A stretch of DNA of 35,739 nt, from the NCBI GenBank assembly GCA_028285205.1, contig JANQQA010000233.1, positions 1 through 35,739 of the forward strand, in the 5' to 3' direction. The position numbers and the translations under genes were made by a program. The notes under the pieces were generated by a model that saw nothing but the letters and a program-made list of their open reading frames with translations, had not been told where the DNA came from and did no database searches. The stretch comes from Bythopirellula sp. Lineage in GTDB: Bacteria > Planctomycetota > Planctomycetia > Pirellulales > Lacipirellulaceae. Below, piece after piece: positions 22,885 through 31,078 of the stretch; positions within the stretch are counted from its first letter, which is position 1, and each line of letters opens with the position of its first letter.

Positions 22885-25277
22885 CAAGGCATCTCTAGCT
22901 TCGCCCAAAACGGGCGGATTCGGTCTCCGCGCGTCCGCACGTCCTCAAGGAGAACGCGCAGATTGGGCTCGGTTGATCCGCGTGCTTTCGTGACCTTGGA
23001 TCCGTTGATCTTGATGTCGATGGGCTGCGAAAAATCAACGACATCGGGACTGAGCCAAATGGTCGTTTTTGCAGCCGAAGTTTTAGCACGCAAGGTATTC
23101 TGTTTCGTGATCCGACCATACACTTCGTTGGGCCGCACACCGCGAATCGGCCATTGCTGCGGGTGTACCTCTTTGGGGAAATCGCGTCCCTCGATCCACC
23201 AGAAGTAATTGTCCCAGGGGCGCATCGTCTTACAGGTAAATTCTCTGGGCGAACCAACGCGTCGATGATTAGGTAATCCCATCCATTCGAAGATGTACAG
23301 GATCTCATCGTGAAATGGCTCCTGGCCTCGCCCCAGATACTCAACGACGGTCGTATCGAAGCGTTTGCGTAGAAACTCATCCCATAGCGCGGCGTTCTCC
23401 GACATCTTGCGGCCATCTTTTTCGCCAGCGACAAAGTACAGTGGCACGTACTCGGCGTTGTCGCCGTAGAATCGGACGTACCGCTTCACCTCATCGTGTT
23501 TTGCAACGAAGGGGATTACTCCCGCCCACATGTCGGGATGTGCCTGGGCGAGATCCCACGCCGCATCACCTCCAATGCCATGCCCCGACAGGAACACGCG
23601 ATCGGTATCGATGCTGAATCTCCGCATCGCGTCGCGTAGGCACGCCAGCACAGCCTCGTGCTCGCGCAAAGAGTACTCGTAATAATATTGCTGCGGCTTT
23701 TGCCAATCGACGGCAATCGTGATGTACCCATGCCGCATCGCCTGCCCGTTGCGCGGTCCAATGACGTTGCCGTCGGCGTCTCGCTGTGGCGCGCCCGCCC
23801 AAAAACTCACCTCCTGGTCAGGAGAATTGTAGGCTCCGTTGAGGACCAATAATGTCGGGTACTTTCGATAGGGATCGTACTCGGGTGGCAGTTGCACGAA
23901 GTAAGAAAAATCGCCGTGCTCAGTTTGTCCTGGGGCAGTCAGCTCGCGGATGCCGTGCGGCCTGATTGCATCTTGGGGCAGGTCCCAGGGTGGTTTCATG
24001 TTGGCGATCAGCTTCGCGACGTCGGGCACGCCTGCCCCCTCCGCGCTTTCGATCGACTGAATCAAGCTGATTCGCTCGTGTGCCAGCGATTCGCGGAGGT
24101 ATTTGCGAACTGCTTCGCGTACCCGCACCAAAGACAGGGCCAAAGTAAGCTCTTGCGAAGCCCCATCGGCCCCCAACAACCAACCGGTGGCGGCAAGCGC
24201 GACCCGCTGCTCGACGGTGAGCGACTCGTCGTCGGCCAACTGCAAAAAAGGAACCAATCGAGGAAGGTTGTTAGCGCTCAGATCAGCTAGTATTTCTTTG
24301 ATGATTGGCTTAACAAGCGATCGCTGCTCCTCACTTGACAGCGTCGAGACCAGCTCTTTGAGCATGGTCCTCGCCTGTTCGATTCGAAGTTTGCTCTTGT
24401 CGTACTCTTCGAGCGTTTCGCGAACCTGCTGCAAAGTCTCGCCGGCGACTTCTTCCGTCGGGAAATTCTGCAGCAGCCGATCGACCAACTCATGCTGTCC
24501 AGCTTCGCGGCGGAGCTCGATCTCTCTGAGGATTCGTTGCGCTCCCAACTGGCGTAGCAATTGGACCTGAGCCTGTTGCGCGTTCTGTTTAGGGAACTTT
24601 TTAATTAGCGCTTCTAGTTCAAGTCGCGCGTCACGGTAGCGTTCTGATTCAAGGTAGAAACTTACAATCTGCAGCCAATCGCGTGGTTTGTCCTTTGACA
24701 CGGCATTGTTGAGGATTGCTTGCAACGTATCGTACGGGATGGAGCTGGTGGCGATACGCATGTCCCACACGATCGCACGCGGTTGCCCACGGAGGCCCTC
24801 GACCTTCGCATAGTGAGGTGTCAACTCTGTAATGCCCTGTACAACCGCCAGCGGCCCGTTGGTCGTTTGCATCTTGTAAATCCGCCGACCGAACTCATCG
24901 AACGGTGTGATGCCCAAGCTGGGACCGACACTCCCCATGGCACCACCCGCGCGGGCGACGTTGTGCCACCCAGACAAATCGATGCGGACCATGTTCTCTG
25001 GCACCTCGCTGATCACGCTCGCGACGGCAAGGTTAGGCACATAGACGCGTCGCAGATCGTCGTCAACCATCCGAATTGGAGTTGATGGCGCATTGCCACC
25101 CTGGGGCACAGACTCACCCGGGCCATCGGCTACGCCAGTCAGTGCAACGGTCTTGCCTGAGAGGATTCGCCCATCTTTAAGGCGGATTTGCTGTGCCGAC
25201 GTCGAGCTTGAAGCACTACAAATGACCAATGTGCCAATGAACAGCGACCAACGAGTTTGCTTCAGAGAGGCGTGCAT
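22884..25277 (-). CDS. secreted protein with C-terminal alpha/beta-hydrolase fold lacking the nucleophile Ser
   Basis: A 797-residue exported protein. A signal peptide (SLFIGTLVICSASSSTSA) is followed by an N-terminal beta-rich domain (IRLKDGRILSGKTV), a helical middle with TPR-like and coiled-coil repeats (about 190-330), and an alpha/beta-hydrolase domain from about residue 460 (YFVQLPPEYDPYRKYPTLLVLNG). The nucleophile elbow reads VFLSGHGIGGDAAWDLA: the usual Ser of GHSxGG is Gly567 (codon GGC, one base from AGC). Candidate acid and His remain in AGEKDG and EPFHDEI. Related planctomycete proteins appear to share this pattern, so I infer a non-hydrolytic or binding role. It ends with an extra beta domain that starts IWLSPDVVDFSQPIDI. 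Confidence 0.75.
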   Translation of the reverse strand: MHASLKQTRWSLFIGTLVICSASSSTSAQQIRLKDGRILSGKTVALTGVADGPGESVPQGGNAPSTPIRMVDDDLRRVYVPNLAVASVISEVPENMVRIDLSGWHNVARAGGAMGSVGPSLGITPFDEFGRRIYKMQTTNGPLAVVQGITELTPHYAKVEGLRGQPRAIVWDMRIATSSIPYDTLQAILNNAVSKDKPRDWLQIVSFYLESERYRDARLELEALIKKFPKQNAQQAQVQLLRQLGAQRILREIELRREAGQHELVDRLLQNFPTEEVAGETLQQVRETLEEYDKSKLRIEQARTMLKELVSTLSSEEQRSLVKPIIKEILADLSANNLPRLVPFLQLADDESLTVEQRVALAATGWLLGADGASQELTLALSLVRVREAVRKYLRESLAHERISLIQSIESAEGAGVPDVAKLIANMKPPWDLPQDAIRPHGIRELTAPGQTEHGDFSYFVQLPPEYDPYRKYPTLLVLNGAYNSPDQEVSFWAGAPQRDADGNVIGPRNGQAMRHGYITIAVDWQKPQQYYYEYSLREHEAVLACLRDAMRRFSIDTDRVFLSGHGIGGDAAWDLAQAHPDMWAGVIPFVAKHDEVKRYVRFYGDNAEYVPLYFVAGEKDGRKMSENAALWDEFLRKRFDTTVVEYLGRGQEPFHDEILYIFEWMGLPNHRRVGSPREFTCKTMRPWDNYFWWIEGRDFPKEVHPQQWPIRGVRPNEVYGRITKQNTLRAKTSAAKTTIWLSPDVVDFSQPIDIKINGSKVTKARGSTEPNLRVLLEDVRTRGDRIRPFWAKLEMP

Positions 25278-25441
25278 TGATCACTTAGGCCGAGGCATCA
25301 ACAGACATGCGAGATCGAGTTTCTCCATTATTGTGTGCTCCGGCCGACGCAGCGACCGCGAAAAACTCCGAACGGCGGTTGCGAGCGGACCAGAGGCAAA
25401 ATATAACGATTAGGCCGGATGCGACACTTCGTTACACCACA

Positions 25442-25696
25442 ATGCTGCTCCCTATGCCCTCGCGATCTGCTGTGAAAATTCTGCTCGGCTTCGTCCTTGG
25501 ACTTCCCGTTGTGCTCGTCGTACTACATTGGGTGAGCGGGTTGCTCTCTGCGATGGCAGACGCGTCAGCGGCTGCCGTGTTGGGCCACATCGGCACAGGC
25601 ATTGGTGTGCTGTGGATTGTCTCGGTCGTGGGCCTGATCGTCGCGCTGGCGGTTGAAGTACTCGACGATGGCGGCGATGGCCAAAGCGGTCGATGA
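25442..25696 (+). CDS. small two-helix membrane protein
   Basis: An 84-residue protein from ATG 25442 with two hydrophobic helices (about residues 12-33 and 45-72) and an acidic, Gly-rich tail (DDGGDGQSGR). The frame is open upstream to 25307, but that segment is unlike protein. It ends 10 nt before the HD phosphohydrolase start, which suggests cotranscription. No family recognised. Confidence 0.55.
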   Translation: MLLPMPSRSAVKILLGFVLGLPVVLVVLHWVSGLLSAMADASAAAVLGHIGTGIGVLWIVSVVGLIVALAVEVLDDGGDGQSGR

Positions 25697-25705
25697 CTGG
25701 CTACA

Positions 25706-27118
25706 ATGGCGGCCATGACGGATCTTCATCAGTGCGAGAGCTTGCTCCATTGTCCGATTCACGGCTACATTCCGTTCGTCTCGATCGTGGACGAGCGTGA
25801 AACTTCTGAACGACAGCTGCTCGACAATCCTTGGCTGCAGCGTTTGCGACAGATTCACCAGCTGCAAACCGCCTGGTGGGTCTATCCATCGGCTGAGCAC
25901 ACGCGGTTTCAGCACGTCGTCGGCGCGATGCACATGGCGAGCCGCGTTACCGATTCGCTCTACCCCAGTCTATGTGAAGTCTGCCCCGATGTGCCCAGTC
26001 GGGGCTACGTCGAGTGTTTGATGCGCCTTGCGGCTCTGCTTCACGACGTAGGGCACGGTCCGTTCGGCCATTTCTTTGATGCGCACTTCTTAAAGGACTA
26101 CGACCTGACCCATGAGATCCTCGGTTCGCACATCATCCGCGAGGAGCTGGGACCACTGCTCAAGAACGTCCGCACTTGTCCCGGCGGCAATAGGCTCAAC
26201 GAAGGCGAACAGATCGATCCCGACCAAATCGCTTGGCTGATCACGCGTCCGACGAGTGACGACACCAGCGACCGTCCTCGTTGGCTGGCTATGCTGCGGA
26301 GTCTGTTCTGTGGGCTGTACACCGTCGACAACATGGACTTCGTGCTCCGCGATGCCTACATGTCGGGCTACAGCACGCAGTCCTATGACTTGGAGCGCCT
26401 GCTCCGCTACACATTCTTCAGTGAAAAAGGACTCACGATCCAAGACCGTGGCATGAACGCGCTAGTGCGTTTTCGTCAGGCCCGCAGCGAGCTGTTCCGT
26501 GCCGTCTATTTCCATCGCACGGTTCGCGCGATCGACAAAACACTGGAAGATCTTTTTCGCGACGGCAGAAAATTCTTGTTCCCCGGCAATCCGCTGGAGC
26601 ATTTGGGCGAATATAGGCAGTTCACTGAATGGTCGCTGCTAATTGACGTTTCACGGTGGGACAAGAGTGAGAATGAGGAGCAGCGCGAGCTTGGACACCG
26701 CTGGCAGCGTCTTCTTCAACGTCAGGTCGATTGGGATTTGGCGGAAGATCGCATTCGTCTCGACCCTAAGGCGACCGATGTTTTTCGCAAAGGACGCGAA
26801 TCGATCGCCGAACAGGCGATCCGCGAAGAACTCCCCAGCGATCTTCGCGACATGCCGATGAAAATCGACTTGCCCAACTATATCGATCGACCCGATCCGA
26901 ACACAGCGGCCGCCGGACAGAACTTTCTTTATCGCTCCGCGCAACAACAAATCCGTCCGCTGACCGACGACGAGCTGTACAAACACCTGCCCGTCAGCCA
27001 ACTCGCCTGTCGCGTCTATTTGCCGAAGAATGCCCCAGTCGAACACAAGAAGGCTGTATCCGTCGCGCTCGATGCGTTGCTTGGAAGCGCGAGTGACGAT
27101 GATCTGACGAACATGTGA
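25706..27118 (+). CDS. HD-domain phosphohydrolase (dNTPase/SAMHD1-like superfamily)
   Basis: A 470-residue cytosolic metal-dependent phosphohydrolase. The HD core is complete: H70 in EHTRFQH, the H113-D114 pair in LLHDVGHGPFGHFF, a catalytic-loop DLTHEILGSHII and the last metal Asp in GLYTVDNMDFVLRDAYMSG. These motifs and the spacing match dGTPase/SAMHD1-type HD proteins, so hydrolysis of dNTPs or another nucleotide is likely, but the substrate is not shown. ATG 25706 or ATG 25715 (MTDLHQ) could be the start. It lies 10 nt after a small membrane protein and upstream of purB, which fits nucleotide metabolism. Confidence 0.88.
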   Translation: MAAMTDLHQCESLLHCPIHGYIPFVSIVDERETSERQLLDNPWLQRLRQIHQLQTAWWVYPSAEHTRFQHVVGAMHMASRVTDSLYPSLCEVCPDVPSRGYVECLMRLAALLHDVGHGPFGHFFDAHFLKDYDLTHEILGSHIIREELGPLLKNVRTCPGGNRLNEGEQIDPDQIAWLITRPTSDDTSDRPRWLAMLRSLFCGLYTVDNMDFVLRDAYMSGYSTQSYDLERLLRYTFFSEKGLTIQDRGMNALVRFRQARSELFRAVYFHRTVRAIDKTLEDLFRDGRKFLFPGNPLEHLGEYRQFTEWSLLIDVSRWDKSENEEQRELGHRWQRLLQRQVDWDLAEDRIRLDPKATDVFRKGRESIAEQAIREELPSDLRDMPMKIDLPNYIDRPDPNTAAAGQNFLYRSAQQQIRPLTDDELYKHLPVSQLACRVYLPKNAPVEHKKAVSVALDALLGSASDDDLTNM

Positions 27119-27250
27119 ATGTTCGGTCGCCAGTAGGCAGTGGTCTCCTCTGCGCCCCGTATCTTATCCACGGTGCAACGGCTAAAATAGCGGTCATGAG
27201 GTCGAACGAAGTTCGGCTACTACCACGCAGGTTACTGACTACAGGTCACT

Positions 27251-28672
27251 ATGCAAAGCTACGAAAACCCGCTCATTTCCCGTTATGCGTCCGACGAGAT
27301 GAGTCGGTTGTTCAGCCCACAGCACAAGCACAGCACATGGCGTAGGCTATGGGTCGCGCTGGCTGAGGCTGAAGCCGAACTTGGGCTGCCGATCAGACCT
27401 GAGCAGATAGCCGAGTTGAAGAATCACGTTGACGACATTGATTTCGAAAAGGCTGCGGAGTACGAGAAGAAACTGCGACACGACGTGATGGCGCACGTTC
27501 ACACCTACGGCGAGCAGTGCCCCGGCGCCATGCCGATCATTCATCTGGGCGCGACCAGTTGTTTTGTGACCGACAACACCGACCTGATCATCTTGCGCGA
27601 CGCACTCAAACTGGTGTGCAACAAGGTCGCGGCGACCATCGATCTGCTTGGCGAGTTCGCCGTGGAACATCGCGATCTGCCCACTCTTGGGTTCACGCAC
27701 CTGCAGCCCGCCCAGCCGACCACCGTTGGTCGTCGCGCGTGCCTGTGGGCATACGACCTGGCGCTTGATCTCACGGAACTGGAGCATCGCCTCACGCAGC
27801 TTCGCGCTCGCAGTACCAAGGGTACCACGGGAACCCAGGCAAGTTTCCTCGAGCTGTTTGACGGCGACCATGCCAAGGTTCGTCAGCTGGAAAAGCTTGT
27901 CGCTGAGAGGATGGGCTTCGACGCGACCTATGCCGTCACCGGGCAAACGTATTCGCGAAAGATCGACGCGCAGGTGCTTGACGCCCTCGTGGGTGTGGCA
28001 ACATCAGCTCATAAGGCAGCGTCTGACATTCGCATCTTGGCCCATCGCAAGGAGCTCGAAGAACCATTCGAGAAGAACCAGATCGGATCGTCCGCGATGG
28101 CTTACAAGCGCAATCCAATGCGGAGTGAACGTATATGTGGTCTGGCTCGTTTCGTTATGAGCCAGCAATCGAGCACGGCCGCGACGGTCGCTACGCAGTG
28201 GATGGAACGCACACTTGATGACAGTTCCAATCGCCGACTGGTGTTACCCCAGGCCTTTCTGGCGACCGACGCGGTGCTGATTCTCTATCAAAATATCGCC
28301 GATGGAATGGTCGTGTATCCGGAGGTGATCGCCCGCAACCTGCGCGAAGAGTTGCCCTTCATGGCAACCGAAAACATCCTGATGGCCGCCGTCAGCGCCG
28401 GCGGCGACCGCCAGGAGTTGCACGAACTCATCCGCCAACACAGCCAAGCCGCCGCCGCCGAGGTCAAGCAAAAGGGCAAGCCCAACGATTTGCTGGACCG
28501 ATTGGCCGCGGACGAAGCCTTCGCCGGCGTCGATCTCCATGCCGCCGTCGACGCGGCAAAGCTGACGGGACGCAGTGCGGAGCAGGTGGATGAGTTTCTG
28601 GCGGAGGTTGTGGGGCCAATTCGGGAACGGTATGCGCGGCGTGAGGCCCAACAAACTGAGTTACGCGTCTGA
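27251..28672 (+). CDS. purB: adenylosuccinate lyase
   Basis: A 473-residue cytosolic enzyme of purine synthesis. It releases fumarate from SAICAR and from adenylosuccinate. Key segments are the N-terminal [11 protein letters not shown] and [10 protein letters not shown], the substrate region [14 protein letters not shown], the catalytic-His region [16 protein letters not shown], and the fumarase-superfamily signature [14 protein letters not shown] near residue 280 with the catalytic Ser. The length and the QPTTVGRRA and [10 protein letters not shown] forms resemble the longer, eukaryote-type branch of PurB. It starts at ATG 27251, 132 nt after the HD gene. A weak hairpin is found after the stop. 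Confidence 0.95.
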   Translation: MQSYENPLISRYASDEMSRLFSPQHKHSTWRRLWVALAEAEAELGLPIRPEQIAELKNHVDDIDFEKAAEYEKKLRHDVMAHVHTYGEQCPGAMPIIHLGATSCFVTDNTDLIILRDALKLVCNKVAATIDLLGEFAVEHRDLPTLGFTHLQPAQPTTVGRRACLWAYDLALDLTELEHRLTQLRARSTKGTTGTQASFLELFDGDHAKVRQLEKLVAERMGFDATYAVTGQTYSRKIDAQVLDALVGVATSAHKAASDIRILAHRKELEEPFEKNQIGSSAMAYKRNPMRSERICGLARFVMSQQSSTAATVATQWMERTLDDSSNRRLVLPQAFLATDAVLILYQNIADGMVVYPEVIARNLREELPFMATENILMAAVSAGGDRQELHELIRQHSQAAAAEVKQKGKPNDLLDRLAADEAFAGVDLHAAVDAAKLTGRSAEQVDEFLAEVVGPIRERYARREAQQTELRV

Positions 28673-28694
28673 TATCGTCAGGAGTGCATAAACC

Positions 28695-28717
28695 ATGGCC
28701 GGACGAATATTGGCCAT
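28695..28717 (+). terminator. candidate hairpin after purB
   Basis: A 6-bp stem (ATGGCC/GGCCAT) with an 11-nt loop starts 23 nt after the purB stop. Outer AACC and GGTT can add pairs with interruptions. There is no T-run, so the call is weak. Confidence 0.3.
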
Positions 28718-28832
28718 CCGAGGCAAATGGTTATCCTGCCTCGATGTGCAATCTGATATCATCTTCCAGGCATCAGAATCAGGGCAAACACAAACACTCT
28801 CACTCGCGAACTGCTGAGATCGCATACATGCA

Positions 28833-29171
28833 ATGAACCCTTACTCCGATGAAGGTCGTCCACATTCGCCTAAGTTCCGCTTCAGCCTGATGTGTCTGCT
28901 GATCGCGTTCACGGGGGCATCCTTACTATGCTTTCTGTTGGTGGTCATCGCTCCGCAAGTGTGGGATCTTGTGATTGAGTTGCTTGCTGTCCGCGCGTTC
29001 CGAAAACTTGTAGTCTCCGGACTCAGTCTGGCTGCCGTCTTCGCTGCGATCTTGATGCTTGCGCTAGTCTTCCGCCACGCAATACTATTGGCTGCGAGCA
29101 TTTTCGAGTCGTCAGTTGACAGTGCTCCACGCGAAACAGTGGGCTCGCGCGAAGACTTGGCATCGGACTAG
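28833..29171 (+). CDS. small membrane protein of unknown function
   Basis: A 112-residue protein. A hydrophilic start (MNPYSDEGRPHSPKFRFS) precedes a first helix (about 18-44), and a second hydrophobic stretch lies at about 58-85. The C-terminus is polar. The RFSLMCLLIAF entry into the first helix resembles many short planctomycete membrane proteins, but no named domain is seen. Its TAG overlaps the stop of the convergent tspO by three nucleotides (shared CTAG, 29168-29171). Confidence 0.6.
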   Translation: MNPYSDEGRPHSPKFRFSLMCLLIAFTGASLLCFLLVVIAPQVWDLVIELLAVRAFRKLVVSGLSLAAVFAAILMLALVFRHAILLAASIFESSVDSAPRETVGSREDLASD

Positions 29172-29674
29172 TTGAGTCGCCACAGTGCCAGGTTCAGCAG
29201 CGTCGCGAAAGTGACCCACGCCAAGTAGGGCACGAGCAGCCACGCGGCAGTTGGGCTGACGGTCCGGAAGATCCAAATGGTGGCCAAAATTGCCAGCCAT
29301 AGTGCGGTAATGTCGATCAGCGCCAGGTCGGGTCGATGCTCCCCGAAGAACAGCCAAGACCATGCAGCATTGAGAATCAGCTGCACACCGAAGAGCATGA
29401 GCGGCTCACGTCCGGCCTTCCAACCGAGGCGACGCCACACAAGCCATGCCGATACAGCCATCATCGAATAGAGCGCCGTCCAAACGGGACCGAAGATCCA
29501 ATTCGGCGGATTCCACGTGGGCTTCTGCAGGGATGCGTACCACGCCCCCGGTGCGAACCGCGCGCCGATGGCGGCGGCGCCAAAACATATTGTCAGCGCG
29601 AGCGCGAAATGACCAATCTCGGCCGCGCGACTGGGTTTGTGTTCCGGCTCGTCCAATGCTGCTCTTACTGCCAA
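29168..29674 (-). CDS. tspO: TspO/MBR family membrane protein
   Basis: A 168-residue protein with five transmembrane helices. Family hallmarks are WYASLQKPTWNPPNWIFGPVWTALY (shown in part; residues about 45-69), AWLVWRR, QLILNAAWSWLFFG and the last helix PYLAWVTFATLLNLALWRLN. TspO binds tetrapyrroles such as porphyrins and has been linked to stress and tetrapyrrole turnover. The start is TTG 29674 with AGGT rather far upstream, so the true start could be a few codons later. It follows the DUF1552 gene by 12 nt on the same strand and meets the upstream membrane protein stop to stop. Confidence 0.9.
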   Translation of the reverse strand: MAVRAALDEPEHKPSRAAEIGHFALALTICFGAAAIGARFAPGAWYASLQKPTWNPPNWIFGPVWTALYSMMAVSAWLVWRRLGWKAGREPLMLFGVQLILNAAWSWLFFGEHRPDLALIDITALWLAILATIWIFRTVSPTAAWLLVPYLAWVTFATLLNLALWRLN

Positions 29675-29686
29675 ATCAGTGGCGAC

Positions 29687-31066
29687 CTAGAGATCGGCGA
29701 CCCGCCCTGTGCTGTCTCCGAGACGCTCGACGTGCACGCCCATGCGATCGAGCATCGACAGGTAGAGATTCGTCATCGGCACGTCGCGTTTGAGGTCGAC
29801 ATGGCGCCCGGGATTGAGCGTGCCGCCTCCGCCGCCGGCAAGCACGATGGGCAAATCGTCGTGGCGGTGACGATCGCCGTCGCTGATGCCGCAACCGTAG
29901 ACGACCATCGAATTGTCGAGCACACTCGACCCGTCGGCGTCCTTGAGCGACTCCAACTTCTGCATGAAGTACGCCAGCTGCTGCATGTAGTAGTGATCGA
30001 TGACCGCCAGTTTGTCGAGGTTTTCTTTCTTTCGCTTGTGGTGCGACAGATTGTGATGGCCATCGGAAATCCCGATCTCAGGGAAACTACGATTGCTCCC
30101 CTCGTGTGCCAGCGGGAACGTAGCCAATCGCGTCGTGTCAGTTTGAAAACTGATCGCTAACAGATCGAACATCAGCCGCATGTGCGCCTGGTATTCCTCC
30201 GGGATACCAGCTGGCGGCTGCATGTCGGTGGTCGGCAGCGGGAAGCGTTCGGCTTTTTCGATCTGCTGTTCGATTGTGCGGACGCTGTCGAGGTACTCGT
30301 CCAGCTTGTGGCGATCGTTGCTCCCCAGCTTGCGATTCATTGAGTGGGTCTGCTCGGCCACTAGATCGAGTATGCTTTGGCGGCGAGCTTGTCTTCGAAG
30401 TAGGTTTTGCTGTCGTTCACTGGGCGCACCGGCGCCGAAGATCTGTTCGAAGACGGCGCGGGGATTGACTTCCGGTGCCATCGGCAGCGTGGGCGACGCC
30501 CAAGATAGATTGAACTGATAGGCACAGCTATAGCCGGAATCGCAATTCCCGGTCGCCCTGCCCTCCTCGCAGCCGAGTTGCAACGACTTGAGCCGCGTCT
30601 GATTGCCGATATAATTCGCGGCCACCTGATCGACGGAAATGCCGTTGCGGAAATTGGCACCAGAAGTCTTTAAAGCGCGGCAGCCGGTCAGGAACGATGC
30701 ATTCGCGCGTGCGTGATCGCCTCCGCCATCGTTACCCGCAGTTGCATTCTTGTGCTCGAACCCGGTGAAGATCTGGAACTTGTCCTTGAGGTCAGCCAAC
30801 GGCTCAAAGGTCTTTCCCAGTTGGTAATCACGACCCTCGCCCTGGGGACGCCAGTGTTCGAGATTCACGCCGTCAGGCACAGCGATAAAGGCCATCCGCA
30901 GCGGCATACCCGAGGGGGTGATTGCAAGGGATGCCTCCGACGCGGCGAATGCACGCGCTGGAGACGACAACGACTCAAGTGCTGGTAGTGCCAGACATGC
31001 ACCAACTCCGCGAAGGAAACTGCGGCGAGGCAGTTGGTGGCGAGGGTGCGTCGCTTGGTTGGCCAT
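29687..31066 (-). CDS. DUF1552 family Tat-exported protein
   Basis: A 459-residue protein with a Tat signal (LPRRSFLRGVGACLALPALE). The mature part has family-typical segments: MAFIAVPDGVNLEHWRPQGEG, FTGFEHKNATAGNDGGGDHAR, GISVDQVAANYIG, LDEYLDSVRTIEQQIEKAE and DGHHNLSHH. DUF1552 proteins are abundant in Planctomycetota and nearly always paired with DUF1592-type cytochromes, as here (the partner stops 12 nt upstream). The fold resembles sulfatase/alkaline-phosphatase-like DUF1501 relatives, but the activity is unknown. ATG 31066 has AGAGAG upstream as ribosome-binding site. tspO follows on the same strand. Confidence 0.92.
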   Translation of the reverse strand: MANQATHPRHQLPRRSFLRGVGACLALPALESLSSPARAFAASEASLAITPSGMPLRMAFIAVPDGVNLEHWRPQGEGRDYQLGKTFEPLADLKDKFQIFTGFEHKNATAGNDGGGDHARANASFLTGCRALKTSGANFRNGISVDQVAANYIGNQTRLKSLQLGCEEGRATGNCDSGYSCAYQFNLSWASPTLPMAPEVNPRAVFEQIFGAGAPSERQQNLLRRQARRQSILDLVAEQTHSMNRKLGSNDRHKLDEYLDSVRTIEQQIEKAERFPLPTTDMQPPAGIPEEYQAHMRLMFDLLAISFQTDTTRLATFPLAHEGSNRSFPEIGISDGHHNLSHHKRKKENLDKLAVIDHYYMQQLAYFMQKLESLKDADGSSVLDNSMVVYGCGISDGDRHRHDDLPIVLAGGGGGTLNPGRHVDLKRDVPMTNLYLSMLDRMGVHVERLGDSTGRVADL

Positions 31067-31078
31067 CGTATTGTCTCT

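Noticed and set aside
29336..30160. 274-codon plus-strand frame opposite tspO and the DUF1552 gene
   Set aside because: It crosses the junction of two well-supported opposite-strand genes and shows no protein-like pattern.
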